Assembly (NCBI GenBank): GCA_947561395.2
Contig: OX387183.1
Location: 55,907,915 to 55,971,914 of the forward strand
Length of the DNA stretch: 64,000 nucleotides
Direction of reading: 5' to 3'
Source of the DNA: Buxus sempervirens
Taxonomy: Eukaryota; Streptophyta; Magnoliopsida; Buxales; Buxaceae
Made by a program: the position numbers and the translations under genes. How positions within the stretch are numbered: the first letter of the stretch is position 1; each line of letters starts with the position of its first letter. The notes beneath the pieces are model-generated. The model was not told the DNA's origin and searched no databases. It saw only the letters and a program-made list of their open reading frames with translations. Shown here piece after piece: positions 10,661-22,601 of this stretch.

Positions 10661-13600
10661 ATGGGTGATGATGGAGAAAAGACGTGTCCACTCTGCGCTG
10701 AAGAGATGGACTTGACGGATCAGCAATTGAAGCCTTGCAAATGTGGTTACGAGGTTTGTAATTATTGTGTTTCCATCACAGATTGTGTTTCCTAGCATTG
10801 TGAATTTTGCTCTGTTGTTTCAGTCTGCCCTATATTTTTAGAAACTGAGCAATTTTACCTGCCTAATGTAATTTGCTCATGTATAATAATATTCATGAAG
10901 ATTGAGAGGTAGAGGATTATTATTTTATATTTTATTTATTAGTTATTTACTTGTACATCCGAAATAAATTTATGTTGCAATCGTGTTTACTTTTTTTGCA
11001 CAAATTAGCAAAATCAACCTTGAATATATATATTTTTAATGTGATATCAAATTTTCTTTCAAAAGTTTCTCATGTTCATTATATAAATTTAATTTATCTT
11101 CTTTTTAATTGTTATAGATATGTGTTTGGTGTTGGCATCACATAATGGACATGGCTGAGAAGGATGACAGCGAGGGAAGGTGTCCTGCATGCCGCTCACC
11201 TTATGATAAAGAGAAAATTGTAGCGATGGCTGCAAATTGTGGAAGGTTGATATATTTTGTGCTATTTGTATCATGTGTATGGTCCTGTGGTTGGAATTGG
11301 GAAGCTCACAGTGCATCGTTTCCCAAACAGATTAGTTGCTGAAATAAATTCCGAGAGAAAACTGAAGTCACAGAAGGCAAAGGCCAAAACATCTGAAGGA
11401 CGTAAGCAACTTAGCAGCATCCGGGTGATTCAACGAAATCTGGTGTACATAATTGGGTTGCCCTTAGATCTAGCTGATGAAGAGGTGTGTAGTTCCTCTC
11501 TGATTTCATGACCTGATTTTATGAGTAATTCATGGAGTAATTAAATGAAGCCTGTTGGTATTTTATATTTTTGAGCAGCTTCTTCAGTGCAAAGAATATT
11601 TTGGCCAGTATGGAAAGGTTTTAAAGGTGTCTATTTCACGGACCTCTGGTGGCGCCATTCAGCATTCTTCAAACAACACTTGTAGTGTGTAAGTTGAATA
11701 TTCTCCTCTTCATCGGTTCAAGTGTTGCGTCACATGCCTTTTTTGTACCATGATATTTTTTTAGGTTACGATTGGTTTGTTTAATTTACTTTAGATCACG
11801 TAGCAGATTTTCTACCCACCTCTATCAAGGGGAAAGATGGACCCAAAAAAAAAAAAAAAGGCCAATACATACGGAGGCATCCAGCCTTTATTTTACTTTA
11901 TGATTAGGCATGAGCTGTATTTGGACTCCATTAACTATTGAAGTTGGAAGAATTCAATTTCTTTCCATTTGTGTTAATAACTTTGAAGTTGCAATTTACC
12001 TCTTCTGGTTCAGATATATTACATATTCCAAAGAGGAAGAAGCAGTACGATGCATTCAATCTGTACATGGTTTTATCTTGGATGGCAGACCTTTGAAGTA
12101 AGCAGCAGAAAATCCCTCTCTCATTCTCTGCCCTCCACCCCCCTCTTTATCCCTCATTTCTCCCCAGCCAACCATCCATTTCTGTGTTTGTGTGTGGGTT
12201 TTCTTTTTTTTTTTTATTTATAATTTTTGGGTTATATAGCATTATATGTCACTTTTGTGTCTTTTGATCGTCTTTTTGCAGAGCATGCTTTGGAACCACA
12301 AAATATTGCCATGCATGGTTGAGGAATATGGTACGGATATTAATTTCATTGGAAATTGCTGTAACAGTGTTGTGTTGTTTCAGTAAAGGTTGAGACGGAA
12401 CCTCAATTTTGCTGAGAATGTTTTTCTGTTGGTCCAGCCTTGCAGCAATCCAGATTGTCTATACCTGCATGAAATTGGTGCTCAAGAAGACAGTTTTTCT
12501 AAAGATGAGATCATTTCTGCCTATACAAGGTACCCTCATTTTGAAATGCTTTTATGTTTTTTTTTCAACTCCTTTACATCACCATGATTAACAAGTCTGA
12601 ATTGTCTATCTATCATTTTCTGGAAATCAGAGTACAAGTCTTTGATGGGACTTTTGATTGAGAAGAAGGTTTATGCTTTAGGGAAAGGTTGTGATAAATG
12701 TTTTGAAACCCAGACTGAACATTGACCTGATCTAGAGTCGGGGCAGGGTTGGTCTGAATAAGGCAGCTTAATCAAGGTTAATGTAATTGATGCACAATTA
12801 GGGTTAAATAAATACAATTCAGGCAACACAAATACATACCGTTAATGTAATAGATGCACAATTACCCTTAATGACTTCTGGGCTCCTTGTTTTAAAAATT
12901 TAGTATCGATTATTAGATAATAGAAATTTAACTAAAATGAAATTATAGGAGAATTGGCAACGCCTCTGGGAGAGCTTTTAGGAGAAAATAAAGGATTTTG
13001 CTATTTCATCTCTTTTTTCCCAATCCCCATGTTTCCTGTAGCAATCCAAATTGTAGGTCTCTTCCTTTGTAAATGGTTTTCTTTCTTATGTGCACGCTCT
13101 GAATGCTCTTTGGAGCATTGATTTTTTTTTATCAGTAATTGAGATGTTATATATATAATAGAAGGAAGAGAAAAGATATGTCTTGGTACACAAATAGTAT
13201 ACCAAAGACTACAAAACAGAATAGAAAACTATGAAAGTTAGCCTCAACATCCTAGCCACCCCACTAATCTGGAAATGCATCTCCTAATAGGAATTCCTGA
13301 ATTGATACGTTAGCCATCAGATTATTGATCGAAGCCCAGTCATCAATGCTCTTTGGAGCATTGATGACTTCTAAATTGATCATCTCACGCCCTCACTCTG
13401 GCTCTTGCTTTCCCTCTGCACTCCATTAACTAAGATCCCAAGGTAGGTTGCCATGGAAAATCACTTGAAGGAAAAAAATCAGTTGCTATATACAATGCTT
13501 AGTCCCTCGAGCCACATCAAAGCTTGCATATTGTTAACATGGGTGTACCTATTGGAGTTTAATTGAGAAAACAGTTTGCCTAGGAGGTGATGATCAGGAA

Positions 13601-16600
13601 TTGCCTGGCCCTGCCAGTTGTGAAAAGTCTTTGTTGTTAGTTGCGGGCAGCCAAGTTGATTTTCTGCATTTATCTATTTTTTATTGGAATTTATTTCAAT
13701 ATTTTTTCCCAGTTTTAGTGGTTAATTTTTGAGTTATTATTATCTGGGAAAGAAATTAGAAATTGAGCACCTTAAATGATTTATGTTTAATGGTGAATAC
13801 TGTGCTTCTGCTTTTTGGTTGTGAAGTTCTCTTCTAAATAGGAGTTTTCATGTTTCTAACTGGACTCTGTAACTGGCATTTTATTTATTTTTCTTTGCTA
13901 TGCATTGCTTCTCCTGGATTTCATTTTCCCCTTCAGTTTCAAATTACTTGCTTTTAGAGCTTTCTCCAGCCGTGTTTGTTGTTTCATAAGTCTTTAGTGA
14001 CAGCTTCATCTAATTGTAAATTAACTCCAATAATGGTTTTAAAGGAGTAGAGTTCAACAAATTACTGGTGCCACAAATAATTTGCAACGGCGTTCTGGAA
14101 ATATATTGCCTCCCCCAGCAGACGATTACTGCAATAACAGCACTGCTTCTACAGTGAAGCCTATTGTCAAAAGTGCCCCAAGTGTAAGACTTTCAGTGTT
14201 AACTTCTTCCTCATCGCAAGAAAATTTTAGTATAATAACAGGTCACTTTCAAATTAAATTTCCTTACTCTGGAAAATTTCTATATTTTAATCTGAAGATC
14301 TATAAAGGAATTGATGCAACTAGTCATTAGAATTTAAATCTTTATTCACCTGTGTTAAAGTTTGAATAGATATGTAAACAAAATGGTGTTATGTTGTTTT
14401 GAAGTGGGATGCTTCCACGTGAAGCATCCCACGGTTAGTGTTTTTCAGTTTTTGTAAGTGTTTTATGTGGGGCCCACTTAAAATCAAGGGCCAATTAGGT
14501 TCAAACCTCTAAAATCGGGAGAAATTTAGCCAATTTAGTCCCTGACCTCCCTCAAGTGCAGTGTTCATTACTTTTTGTAAATAATTTCATCTGGTTAGTT
14601 ATGATGATGACGAGGTGGTAACAAACCTATAAAATTGGGAGAAGTTAGAGAGCATTTTGGGTACAAAATGTTAGGCAGAAAGCCCACGGTTCGTTTCATA
14701 TATAGAATAGATTTCTCTTGAATTTTGTGAATTACATGGGAAGTGATAGTGATTAACGCTTTGGTTTTGGCTTTAAATGTTATAATATTAAGTTGGCTAT
14801 TTATTTTCAGCTCAATCCTGATAGTCAGGGTAGAGGTTCTCCTCCTAGTGTAAGCTCCGGAAGGTCTATAGCACTTCCAGCATCTGCCTCATGGTATGCC
14901 ATACACTGATACGAAGTCTCTCTCCCTGTCCTGGTTTATGGCATACTAATGCCGAAAATTTGTGTTAATGTTACCAGGGGTTCGCGGGTCTCAAATTTCC
15001 GGCCGTCAGCTTTATGTTCGACATCTTCAAATAGATCCACAAAACAAAATCCTGACTCTCTCAATGATTTTTTGGCACTTCCATCAGAAATTACAAGCAC
15101 AACAATGACTTCAACATCACGTAACGACGTAGGAAAGAATTTTACAATTGAAGAAAGTCAAGAATTTCATCTTAATGATAAATTGGAGCCTCTGGAATCT
15201 TCTAAGCTATATGTTACTAGGGATTGTCAGGAAGTTGTATCAGATCCACATATGGAGGTGATTTTAGATGCTGTTCCTTCTCCTATAATGTCTGGAAGCA
15301 ATTTATCTCATCTTCCAGCATCGGAAGATAAGGACAGCAGCGTCACATTGTTGCCAAACTTCACAAATTTTGTAGATCTTGCTACTTCAGGTTCTGGTCT
15401 GGGTAAAGATGAGATTGCTACAAATGGAGGTGCTCAGAAGTTATGCTCAGGATTGTTGTCAATGAGAATGAGCGGCAATGGCCAACTTGGTGACGGAAAT
15501 TTCAATGCTGATAGACCTAAGAATTCAGTTGTCAATCATCTATCTGTGAGATCGACTGAAAATCAGCGATTGCAACAATTCAGTGCCAAGAAATATGGGG
15601 AACCAACTTCCTCGTCAGAATCAATAATAGATGACTCTGATTCTAAGGGCCTGTGTGTTCTGAAGGAAGAATCTAATCAGAACTCAGATTCAAAAATATT
15701 GGAAGACGCATGTGGTCAAGAGGAATTGGACAGACCAGATTTTGGTATACGAAGTCGGAAGGATGAAGAAAGTGCCTCTCATCCATCATCTTTGCCATAT
15801 TTGTCTCATTCATTGAATCTAGCAAAAGATTCAAGCTATTCTTGGAGTAATAACAATGATTATTATGCAACAAACTATGATTTGGATCTTAGAATTTTGC
15901 AAAAACCAGTCAATGAATCTTGTCTTGCATTTACAACTGGTCAATCAGTATCATCTAATGGATACGTGGAGAACAAAGTCAGAAGCTCTACTGGATTGGA
16001 TGGGGTTTTTGAGCACCCCAGTTTGGTCTCTTCTGCAAATGAAAGAAATTGTTTAGGAAATGTTGATGGTAATGTTGTTAACATAGCTAATGCGGGTAGG
16101 AACCCTAATTCAGAGTTGGGGGAGAGTAGCATAATTTCCAACATATTGTCCATGGACTTTGATGCATGGGATGACATGTTGAGCTTGCAGCAAAATTTGA
16201 CTGAATTGTTGAGCAAAAGTGATAAACAGCATTGTTCTTACAAATCATCAAGTTCATGGAAGGTACAGAACAGCAATCAATCCAGATTCTCATTTGCCAG
16301 GGAAGACGATTTCACAAATCAAGTAACTAATTTGGAGTCATCATTGAGTAGTATTGGGCAAATGCCAAAGAAATCTTCCTCCCTTCAAAGTCCTTCAGAA
16401 TACAACACTTCTTATGTGGACGAGCTGAGGAATGGCCTTTCATGCATTGGTTTTGAGGAATCTGATACTTCTGTTATCCCTTCTATCATACCTTCTAATA
16501 AGATTCCTGGTGAGTTTGTTTTTGTTGGTATTGTGCGCACGTTGCTCCGCGTGACCGCTGGGCAGACGTGCGCACAGGTATCATAGTATGCTATTGTGGT

Positions 16601-18658
16601 TTCTTTTGCACCTGATGATGGTTTTGCATGCAATTTCCACATTGTTGCTCCATATCTCATGTTTCCATTATGAAATGGACACTTTTTTCTTTTAAATTTT
16701 GGGCTTCATTTGAACCTTATGTTCTTAAGCTGCCGCATGCTTTTTTTTTTTTAATCTTTTTATTTTTTAATTTGTGTGGATTTTTTTGAATCTCTTTATT
16801 ATTGTTATTATTAAATTTTTTTGATAATTAAAGTAAGACTTCATTCAAGAATAGAATAACTGTAAATTAAAAGAAAAGAAAACAAGCCCCTCTACTATAA
16901 AAAGTCTTACAATAACAAAAGTCCAGAAAATCTGGAAAAAAAGATAAACCCCACTTGACTGAGCAACTCATTATGGAGGACATCTATAAAATTGTCAGTC
17001 AAAGGGGTCTGATAAAGAGTTGGCAGACCTTGGCACTTGCATGAATGAGGCGTTCAAATCAAGGACTAAAGATCTTGCATCAAGAATCATGGTAAATTGA
17101 AGCATGGTCTCCTTCCACCACCAAACCATAAAACTGTTTCCTTGTCGCAATCTCCAAACCCTTTTTGGCAAGAAAAAAAAATCTGCCTTAACGGAATTAT
17201 ATTGCCCCATATGTCCAACAAACCCTGTAATAACACATCCCTTGGCATCTCTAAATACCCCTCCCACACCCGTAGCACCAGGGTTCCCCAACGAGCATCC
17301 ATAAAAGTTTTGTTCTCTTTATTATTATTTTTGTTTGAAAGGTTATTATATTAAATTTATTTGTATGTTTGCTTGTTGGGGCACCCTGGTGGGGACCTTG
17401 TTTTACTTCTTCTCTGGTGGATTTTTAAGATGATCACACCCTTTTAATACCTTGTGGTTTGATTGGGCATCCTGTTGGGGGCGTTGTTTTACTTCTTCTC
17501 AGGTGGATTTTTAGGTGACTATACCCTTTTTAATAGAAAATGCAGTCTTATATTGAATTACAGGTTCAGTTAGTCTCTTATAATGTGGAACTAGATTTTA
17601 TCATTTTACGGGCTAATGTATTCATATTCTTACTAGTTTTAATATTAAGTTTATAATGCTGTCACCTCTGCATCAGCTTGCTAAGAACTTTTATTTACAA
17701 ACGATGGTGGAAAAACTGAGTACATGGTGTTGTAAAATTAATTTAGATAAAAGAAATTTTATTCTTTTTAATTATGGATATGTATATGGTGTTTGGTTCT
17801 CTTTATGCTTGTGGAGGTGGTTCATTTTTGTGTGAACTAACTTGCTCAGATTTTCTGCATGCTGTATGATTGACAGTCTCAAGAGCCCAAACATCTGCCC
17901 CACCTGGATTTTCAGTTCCAAGCAGAGCGCCACCGCCTGGGTTTTCATCTCATGAGAGAGTGGGTCTGGCTTTCAACACTACTACTGGTTAGCTACCCTT
18001 TTTCTCTTATGTATCATACCACAGTTTTGGGAGTTTTTAACTGATTTTTGACTTTCTCCTTTCTGTAGGGAACCATTCCCTTGATGCCTTGCCTTTGATA
18101 AAAAATCAGTATCAGGCAGCAGCCACGGGAAGTTTTAGCAGTATTGGAGATGTTGAATTTATTGATCCTGCAATATTGGCAGTTGGTAGAGGCAGTCCAC
18201 CAAAGGCCATGAATAACTTGGGTTTAGATATGAACCCAACTTTTCCATCAGGGCTTAGCTTCACCGACAGAGAGGCAGGCATTCCGTTGTTGATGCAACA
18301 ATCCAGCTCCACACATCAGAACCTCAGAATTTCTGACCAATTTGGTAACGGGTTTTCCGGTTGGAATGATGTTTATGGTGTTCCACCAAGGCTTCTGGAA
18401 CAGTCCCAGGCCGGTAATCTATCTGCTTTTGCACAGTTGTCACTCCAACAGTCTGGAAATGCATGTGTGCCAAATGGCTATTTGAATGGTTGGAATGAGG
18501 TCCAGAGTGCTAATGATCTAGGCATGGCAGAATTACTTAGAAATGAGAGGCCAGGATTCAACAAGTTCGTTCCCGGCATGGATGATTCAAAGTTCCAGAT
18601 GCCCAGTTCAGGTAGCATATACAATAGAGCATTTGGAATGTTATATGGTTGGAAGTGA
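10661..18658 (+). CDS. CNOT4-type E3 ubiquitin ligase (RING-RRM-CCCH)
   Basis: Coding exons by my model: 10661-10753, 11118-11245, 11331-11484, 11579-11688, 12014-12097, 12282-12330, 12438-12529, 14045-14183, 14811-14893, 14978-16509, 17877-17987, 18069-18658; all junctions are GT-AG and in frame (1,054 aa). A C4C4 RING lies at residues 9-56 (CPLC ... CKCGYEICVWCW ... CPAC), as in NOT4. A lysine-rich linker follows, then an RRM at about 110-190 (LVYIIGLPLDLADEE, YITYSKEEEAVRCI) and a CCCH finger C199-x8-C208-x4-C213-x3-H217 (CSNPDCLYLHE). The long remainder is Ser/Asn-rich and probably disordered, with APPGFS-type repeats near residues 830-850. In yeast and animals NOT4/CNOT4 is a ubiquitin ligase linked to the CCR4-NOT deadenylase and to co-translational quality control; the role here is inferred. 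The start ATG follows the 5'UTR intron directly and sits in ACCATGG. Introns hold TE debris, detailed separately. Confidence 0.9.
13120..13335 (-). mobile_element. L1-type LINE 3' tail in CNOT4 intron
   Basis: A T-run at 13122-13130 followed by ATCAGTAATTGAGATGTTATA is the reversed poly-A tail and 3' end often seen in plant L1 copies. It is antisense to the host gene and truncated; no protein domain remains intact. Confidence 0.4.
14404..14432. repeat. Hairpin GTGGGATGCTT / AAGCATCCCAC in CNOT4 intron
   Basis: Two perfect 11-base arms surround CCACGTG. The sequence that follows (CACGGTTAGTG, then TGTGGGGCCCACTT) recurs in diverged form after a similar hairpin at 24035-24067, so this is the end of a dispersed repeat rather than a gene-specific structure. 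Confidence 0.55.
16810..17300 (-). mobile_element. L1-type LINE 3' end with RNase H-like remnant
   Basis: On the minus strand 17291-16995 begins GNPGATGVGGVFRDAKG and GFVGHMGQYNSVKADFF, the start of the RNase H-like domain carried by plant L1 LINEs. Frame shifts follow, and the 3' tail runs to about 16810. It sits antisense in the 1.37-kb intron between CNOT4 coding exons 10 and 11 (16510-17876). Confidence 0.7.
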
Positions 18659-19450
18659 AGCTGCATTTTCTTGCTTGGCAACTATTCATGGTCAAATATG
18701 TATGGCCATATGCTTTTTAATGAATGCTCTGGAGGATAAATAGGGCCTACCTGGTGTCATTGGCCTGCTTCCTTGTCATTGGAGCAGGAAGAAGGATTCA
18801 GTCATCCACATTTGGCTTATAAAAGTTCAGTGTTTGAGTGTCAGCTGGTAAGTATCAACTCTTTTCCCTTTTACCCAGTGTTGAGGACATTGTTCTTAAT
18901 TTTTGTGGGAACCATGTGTGCTAGTCAGATTTATAAATTACTGCTTCCTAAATTTTGGAAGTTGTGTTGGCAGGTAAGTTGGGGACCGAAATATTGTTCC
19001 AGTAGCTGAAGATTATTCTCAGAATTCCCGAATTTGGTACAACTGAGAGATTGCAATTGAAATGGTGACTTACAGGAGAATGGATTGGAAAGAAAGGATC
19101 TGAAGCGTTTATATGGTGTGGTCGGGTGTGGTCAGCAAGCACTTCGAAGAGGTGGCGAAAGAAGACGAGGGATCCAAATGCGAGAACCGAGCAAGAGTTG
19201 CTTTCTTTGGATTCCAGTTCTGGAGGAAGAAGACATTCGAATATCCTCTTTGCATTGGTTGCACGCCTCAAGGATCGTTTGTAGATAACGGAAGAGATGA
19301 TTCACTTGAACCGAAACAAATTCCGGTTCAGGATTTTAAGGAACTAGTGAGAGGAAAGGGTATTGGGAAATTTTTACGAAAAGGGGACGATTTTCTGTGT
19401 ATATGATTCGTGGGAATACATTCGAAAGTAAAAGAAATCGACGATTTACT
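18659..19450 (+). other. Probable 3'UTR and downstream flank of the CNOT4-like gene
   Basis: GC content stays near that of the exons to about 19420. A GCTGGTAAGTATC donor-like site at about 18842 suggests that the 3'UTR may be spliced. No other protein is supported. The polyadenylation site cannot be fixed from sequence alone. Confidence 0.4.
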
Positions 19451-20990
19451 GAAATTTGTGTGATGTTTCATGTTTGATGCAAGGTTTTCAGTTTCGGGTT
19501 GAAAAATAGTTTTTTTCAAGTGCCAATGCGTTTTGACACAAAAAAATTGGGACACAAAAAAATTGGTTAATTAAAATCGCTTGATTTTTTTGGCATGCTG
19601 ACAAAAAAATGGTAGCGTGCTGAGCAAAAAATTGATTTTTTGATATAAAGAAAAAAAAACTGATTTTTTTTAAAATTTTTATCAGCGATTTTTTGCTAAT
19701 TGCTAACATGCTGGTGAAATTTCACTAGAATAAAAAAAAATCACTTTTTTCTTAGTTTTTTGCCTTTTTTATTTTTTCAAGGTTTTTCATGCCGATTTTT
19801 TCAGGATCGGTATGTCTATCGAAATCGAAATTGAAAATCTTGGTTTGTTTGAAGAAATTAATAATTTAATAAAATGTATCGAGAATGGGCTTGGGGCCAT
19901 CAGGCTTAGGCGGCCCTAACTTATCTGACTCCCAGTCCTAGACCCAGAATCACAGGACTCGGCCCCAGGCGTAGGCCCTGACCCATTGGGTGAGGTCCAG
20001 GCCCAAGCTTATACAAAAACGCATAAGTACATAACAGTATTGATACTCACATCTTGGTCCTGGAAAAGTCCTGTTGTATGCCCATCCCCGGACCCAAGCC
20101 TAAACAAATGATTTGATTGCAAATGTTGATAATTTGGAGCCTGAGGAGATGAATCTCTACAATATTAGAACCTTGATTTGCCATCATTTACCAAAGCCTA
20201 TCCCGATCCCTAGAGCATGGGAATAGTTTCCAAGTGTCCTAAGATTCTTAGGATAATAAGTGGTCTGAAGCACTGTACCAAACTTTGGTAATTCACTTGG
20301 TATTTGGTAATCAGATGTCATCTGATGTCTTGTCATAAAGTTTGGACGTTTGAATCGTATGCCTTTTAACATTGCCACCTTTTGGGTCGGCCCGAATTTA
20401 GCAAATAGTTTTAGGGTTGGGTTTGATCCGAAACTCGTTGTAATGTAGTGCCATGATCTCTTCTTAGAGTTTCAGTTTCGGATGAAACCCTCTCAGGCAA
20501 AAGAGATGAGAAAATCTATTCGCCCTTTTCAATGAGTGCATGGCTCATTGGATGGAATCATTTTTACCCACAAGGCACAAAAGGAAAAAGAAAGCCAAAG
20601 CAGTCATTACATGCCCTTTTGGGTAGACATATCATGCACCTGGGCACGTAAACCTTCCTTCATTGGGTGGACACAGCATCACATCCAATACCCTCTTCAC
20701 TCTACCCCTCCCCTCATATGAAAGAAATGTCCTACCGACATTTCAAAAGGACTGCAGGACTAACACATAGCTGGATGGAGATTCGGAGGGCCTACTAGTT
20801 TTCCTTCACCCCAAAAAAACCAAAGGGGGTAAAAAAAGACACTTACTTATATTGGAGTGCATATAGGTTTGTAGAAATCTCTTGGATATGCAATTTACAT
20901 TGCCCAATCACTAGTTAGGATGCCTTTGCTTTTTTAAAATGTACTCATCACATCAAAAGAAAAAAAGGGTGCATTGGCTATATTTTAAAC
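19451..20990. other. Intergenic, repeat-like, no gene
   Basis: From 19500 to 19800 there is low-complexity AAAAAATTG/ATTTTTT sequence. From 19870 to 20100 there are repeated GGCCC/GGCCCAGG motifs typical of decayed plant repeats. No coding region is recognised. Confidence 0.4.
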
Positions 20991-20999
20991 AACCAATCA

Positions 21000-21240
21000 A
21001 CCTAAAAGTTTATGCGTAAGGGTGAAACCATGTATGTTAAAGGACGCAACATACAATAACTCAACACTCCCTTGCTTCAATGGGGCATGGACACGCGAAT
21101 AAAACAAACTTAGGCACACATATACACACATATTAAATGTCAAGGCAAACTTGCTTCTAGGAGTTGAACACTGGACTTTGATACCACGTTAAACAACTAG
21201 TAAACCCAAAAGCTTAAGCTTCTCTTACCCTTTGATTGTT
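21000..21240 (-). mobile_element. LTR/TRIM remnant with primer-binding-like site
   Basis: On the minus strand GCTTAAGCTTTTGGGTTTAC is followed by TTTAACGTGGTATCAAAGTCC at about 21180-21200. This resembles the 3' end of a plant TRIM LTR and its initiator-tRNA-Met primer site (TGGTATCAGAGC). A related stretch (TTTGATACCATGTT in plus sense) is near 23540. Neither has coding sequence. Confidence 0.5.
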
Positions 21241-22212
21241 CAACTCTAACATTTTATTTGGATACTTGGGTAAATCTATTTTAACCCAAGTACAAGAGAT
21301 TTTGCCACGTGTATAAATCTTTCAAATTTTTGGGTTTTGTGGCATTTCATTTTGATTGGTTGATGAGGTACACTAGAGTCCTGTTGCGATATTCCAAGCC
21401 ACACTTGAGGGGTAGTCTTATCATCTTCAATTATGTTGTTTTGGACCTTTTGCCCTTTGTCTCCTTAAAGAGGCCATCAGCTACCCCCACCACATCAACA
21501 GCAGCAAAATAAGCAGTGGTTGGCTGTGGAAAGTGACCCAACAAGCCACAATCAAACACGATTTAAATACTCAACCAGCATCAACTTCTCTCCTATGGTG
21601 TGTTCAATTTTGTGCCACTTATTTGGTAATTTAAAAATAAAACCCACCAACCAACAACCCCAACCTAAAATTTCCGTTACAGAGATTAGATTCACATATC
21701 TTTGTAATTACTAATGGGTCCACTTGTACCACACTTAATTAATTCCATGAAAGAGATATCTTTAATAAAGCTATAGTCTTATTCTAATTTTTTTAATACT
21801 CATGTAATAATTTTCTACACCCAATAAGGAATATAATGAAATTAAATAATAACAAAATTTTGATCAGTGGGACCTATGGTTGTGGTCCAATTGTGAATTT
21901 TATTATTGTTTTTGTATTGTCTTTTCATGTGTAGTGGTGCTAGATTTTGACCAAAAAGGAGGGTTGCATCAGAATGACTTTGATAAGAAGTTTTACATCT
22001 ATCATAACATGAATTTGAGTCAATATGACTTCAAATCTCTAGTTCAATGTGATTCTTTTTGAAAACTACTTTCCTGCTCAGGCACGCTGGTGTGGAAATT
22101 TTCCTCTATTATCAAATTTGAACTTACAAATATAAGTGAAAAAATTGGAAAAAGAAAATAAACAACATAAAAAGAAAAAATTTGCTTCCAAATAATAACA
22201 TGTAGTCACCAT
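21241..22212. other. AT-rich intergenic, no gene
   Basis: No coding region, RNA gene or structured repeat is recognised. Confidence 0.4.
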
Positions 22213-22601
22213 TAGGGGTGCAAGTGCAACTTGTTCAATCTAGACTTCAGTTGACATCAACCCAAAACCAAACCAAACATTGTGACTGTTAACCCCAAAA
22301 ACAAATTGAATTGAATTGAATTGAGAATAGATCATTTCAACCCAAAAAACTAAATTGAATATATATATATATATAGATATATACGCATACAGCTTTAGTT
22401 TGATTCTACTTAGTGAAGCATGTTTTTAAGTCAGGGATCGGCTTGGTTCGTTTCGGTTTAACCAAAACATTAACTTAAAATCAAACCAAAATTAATTTGG
22501 TGTAAAGATTTTAGAACCAAAACTGAACCATGGGCCTTGAAAACCAACCCAAATAGATCCAAAGTCGGTTCGGGTAATTCGGTTTTGGTTGTGCACCCAA
22601 A
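22213..22601. mobile_element. hAT-type MITE, TAGGGGTGCA terminus
   Basis: It starts TAGGGGTGCAAGTGCAAC and ends TTGTGCACCCA, with internal CAAACCAAACCAAACATT- and GGTTCGGTT-type motifs. It matches the better-preserved copy at 38958-39332 over much of its length. A clear target duplication could not be seen. Confidence 0.55.

Noticed and set aside
16510-16586. Extension of the long CNOT4 exon to the stop at 16586
   Set aside because: A good GTGAGT donor at 16510 and an in-frame downstream exon at 17877 fit the family; the extension would be a retained intron.
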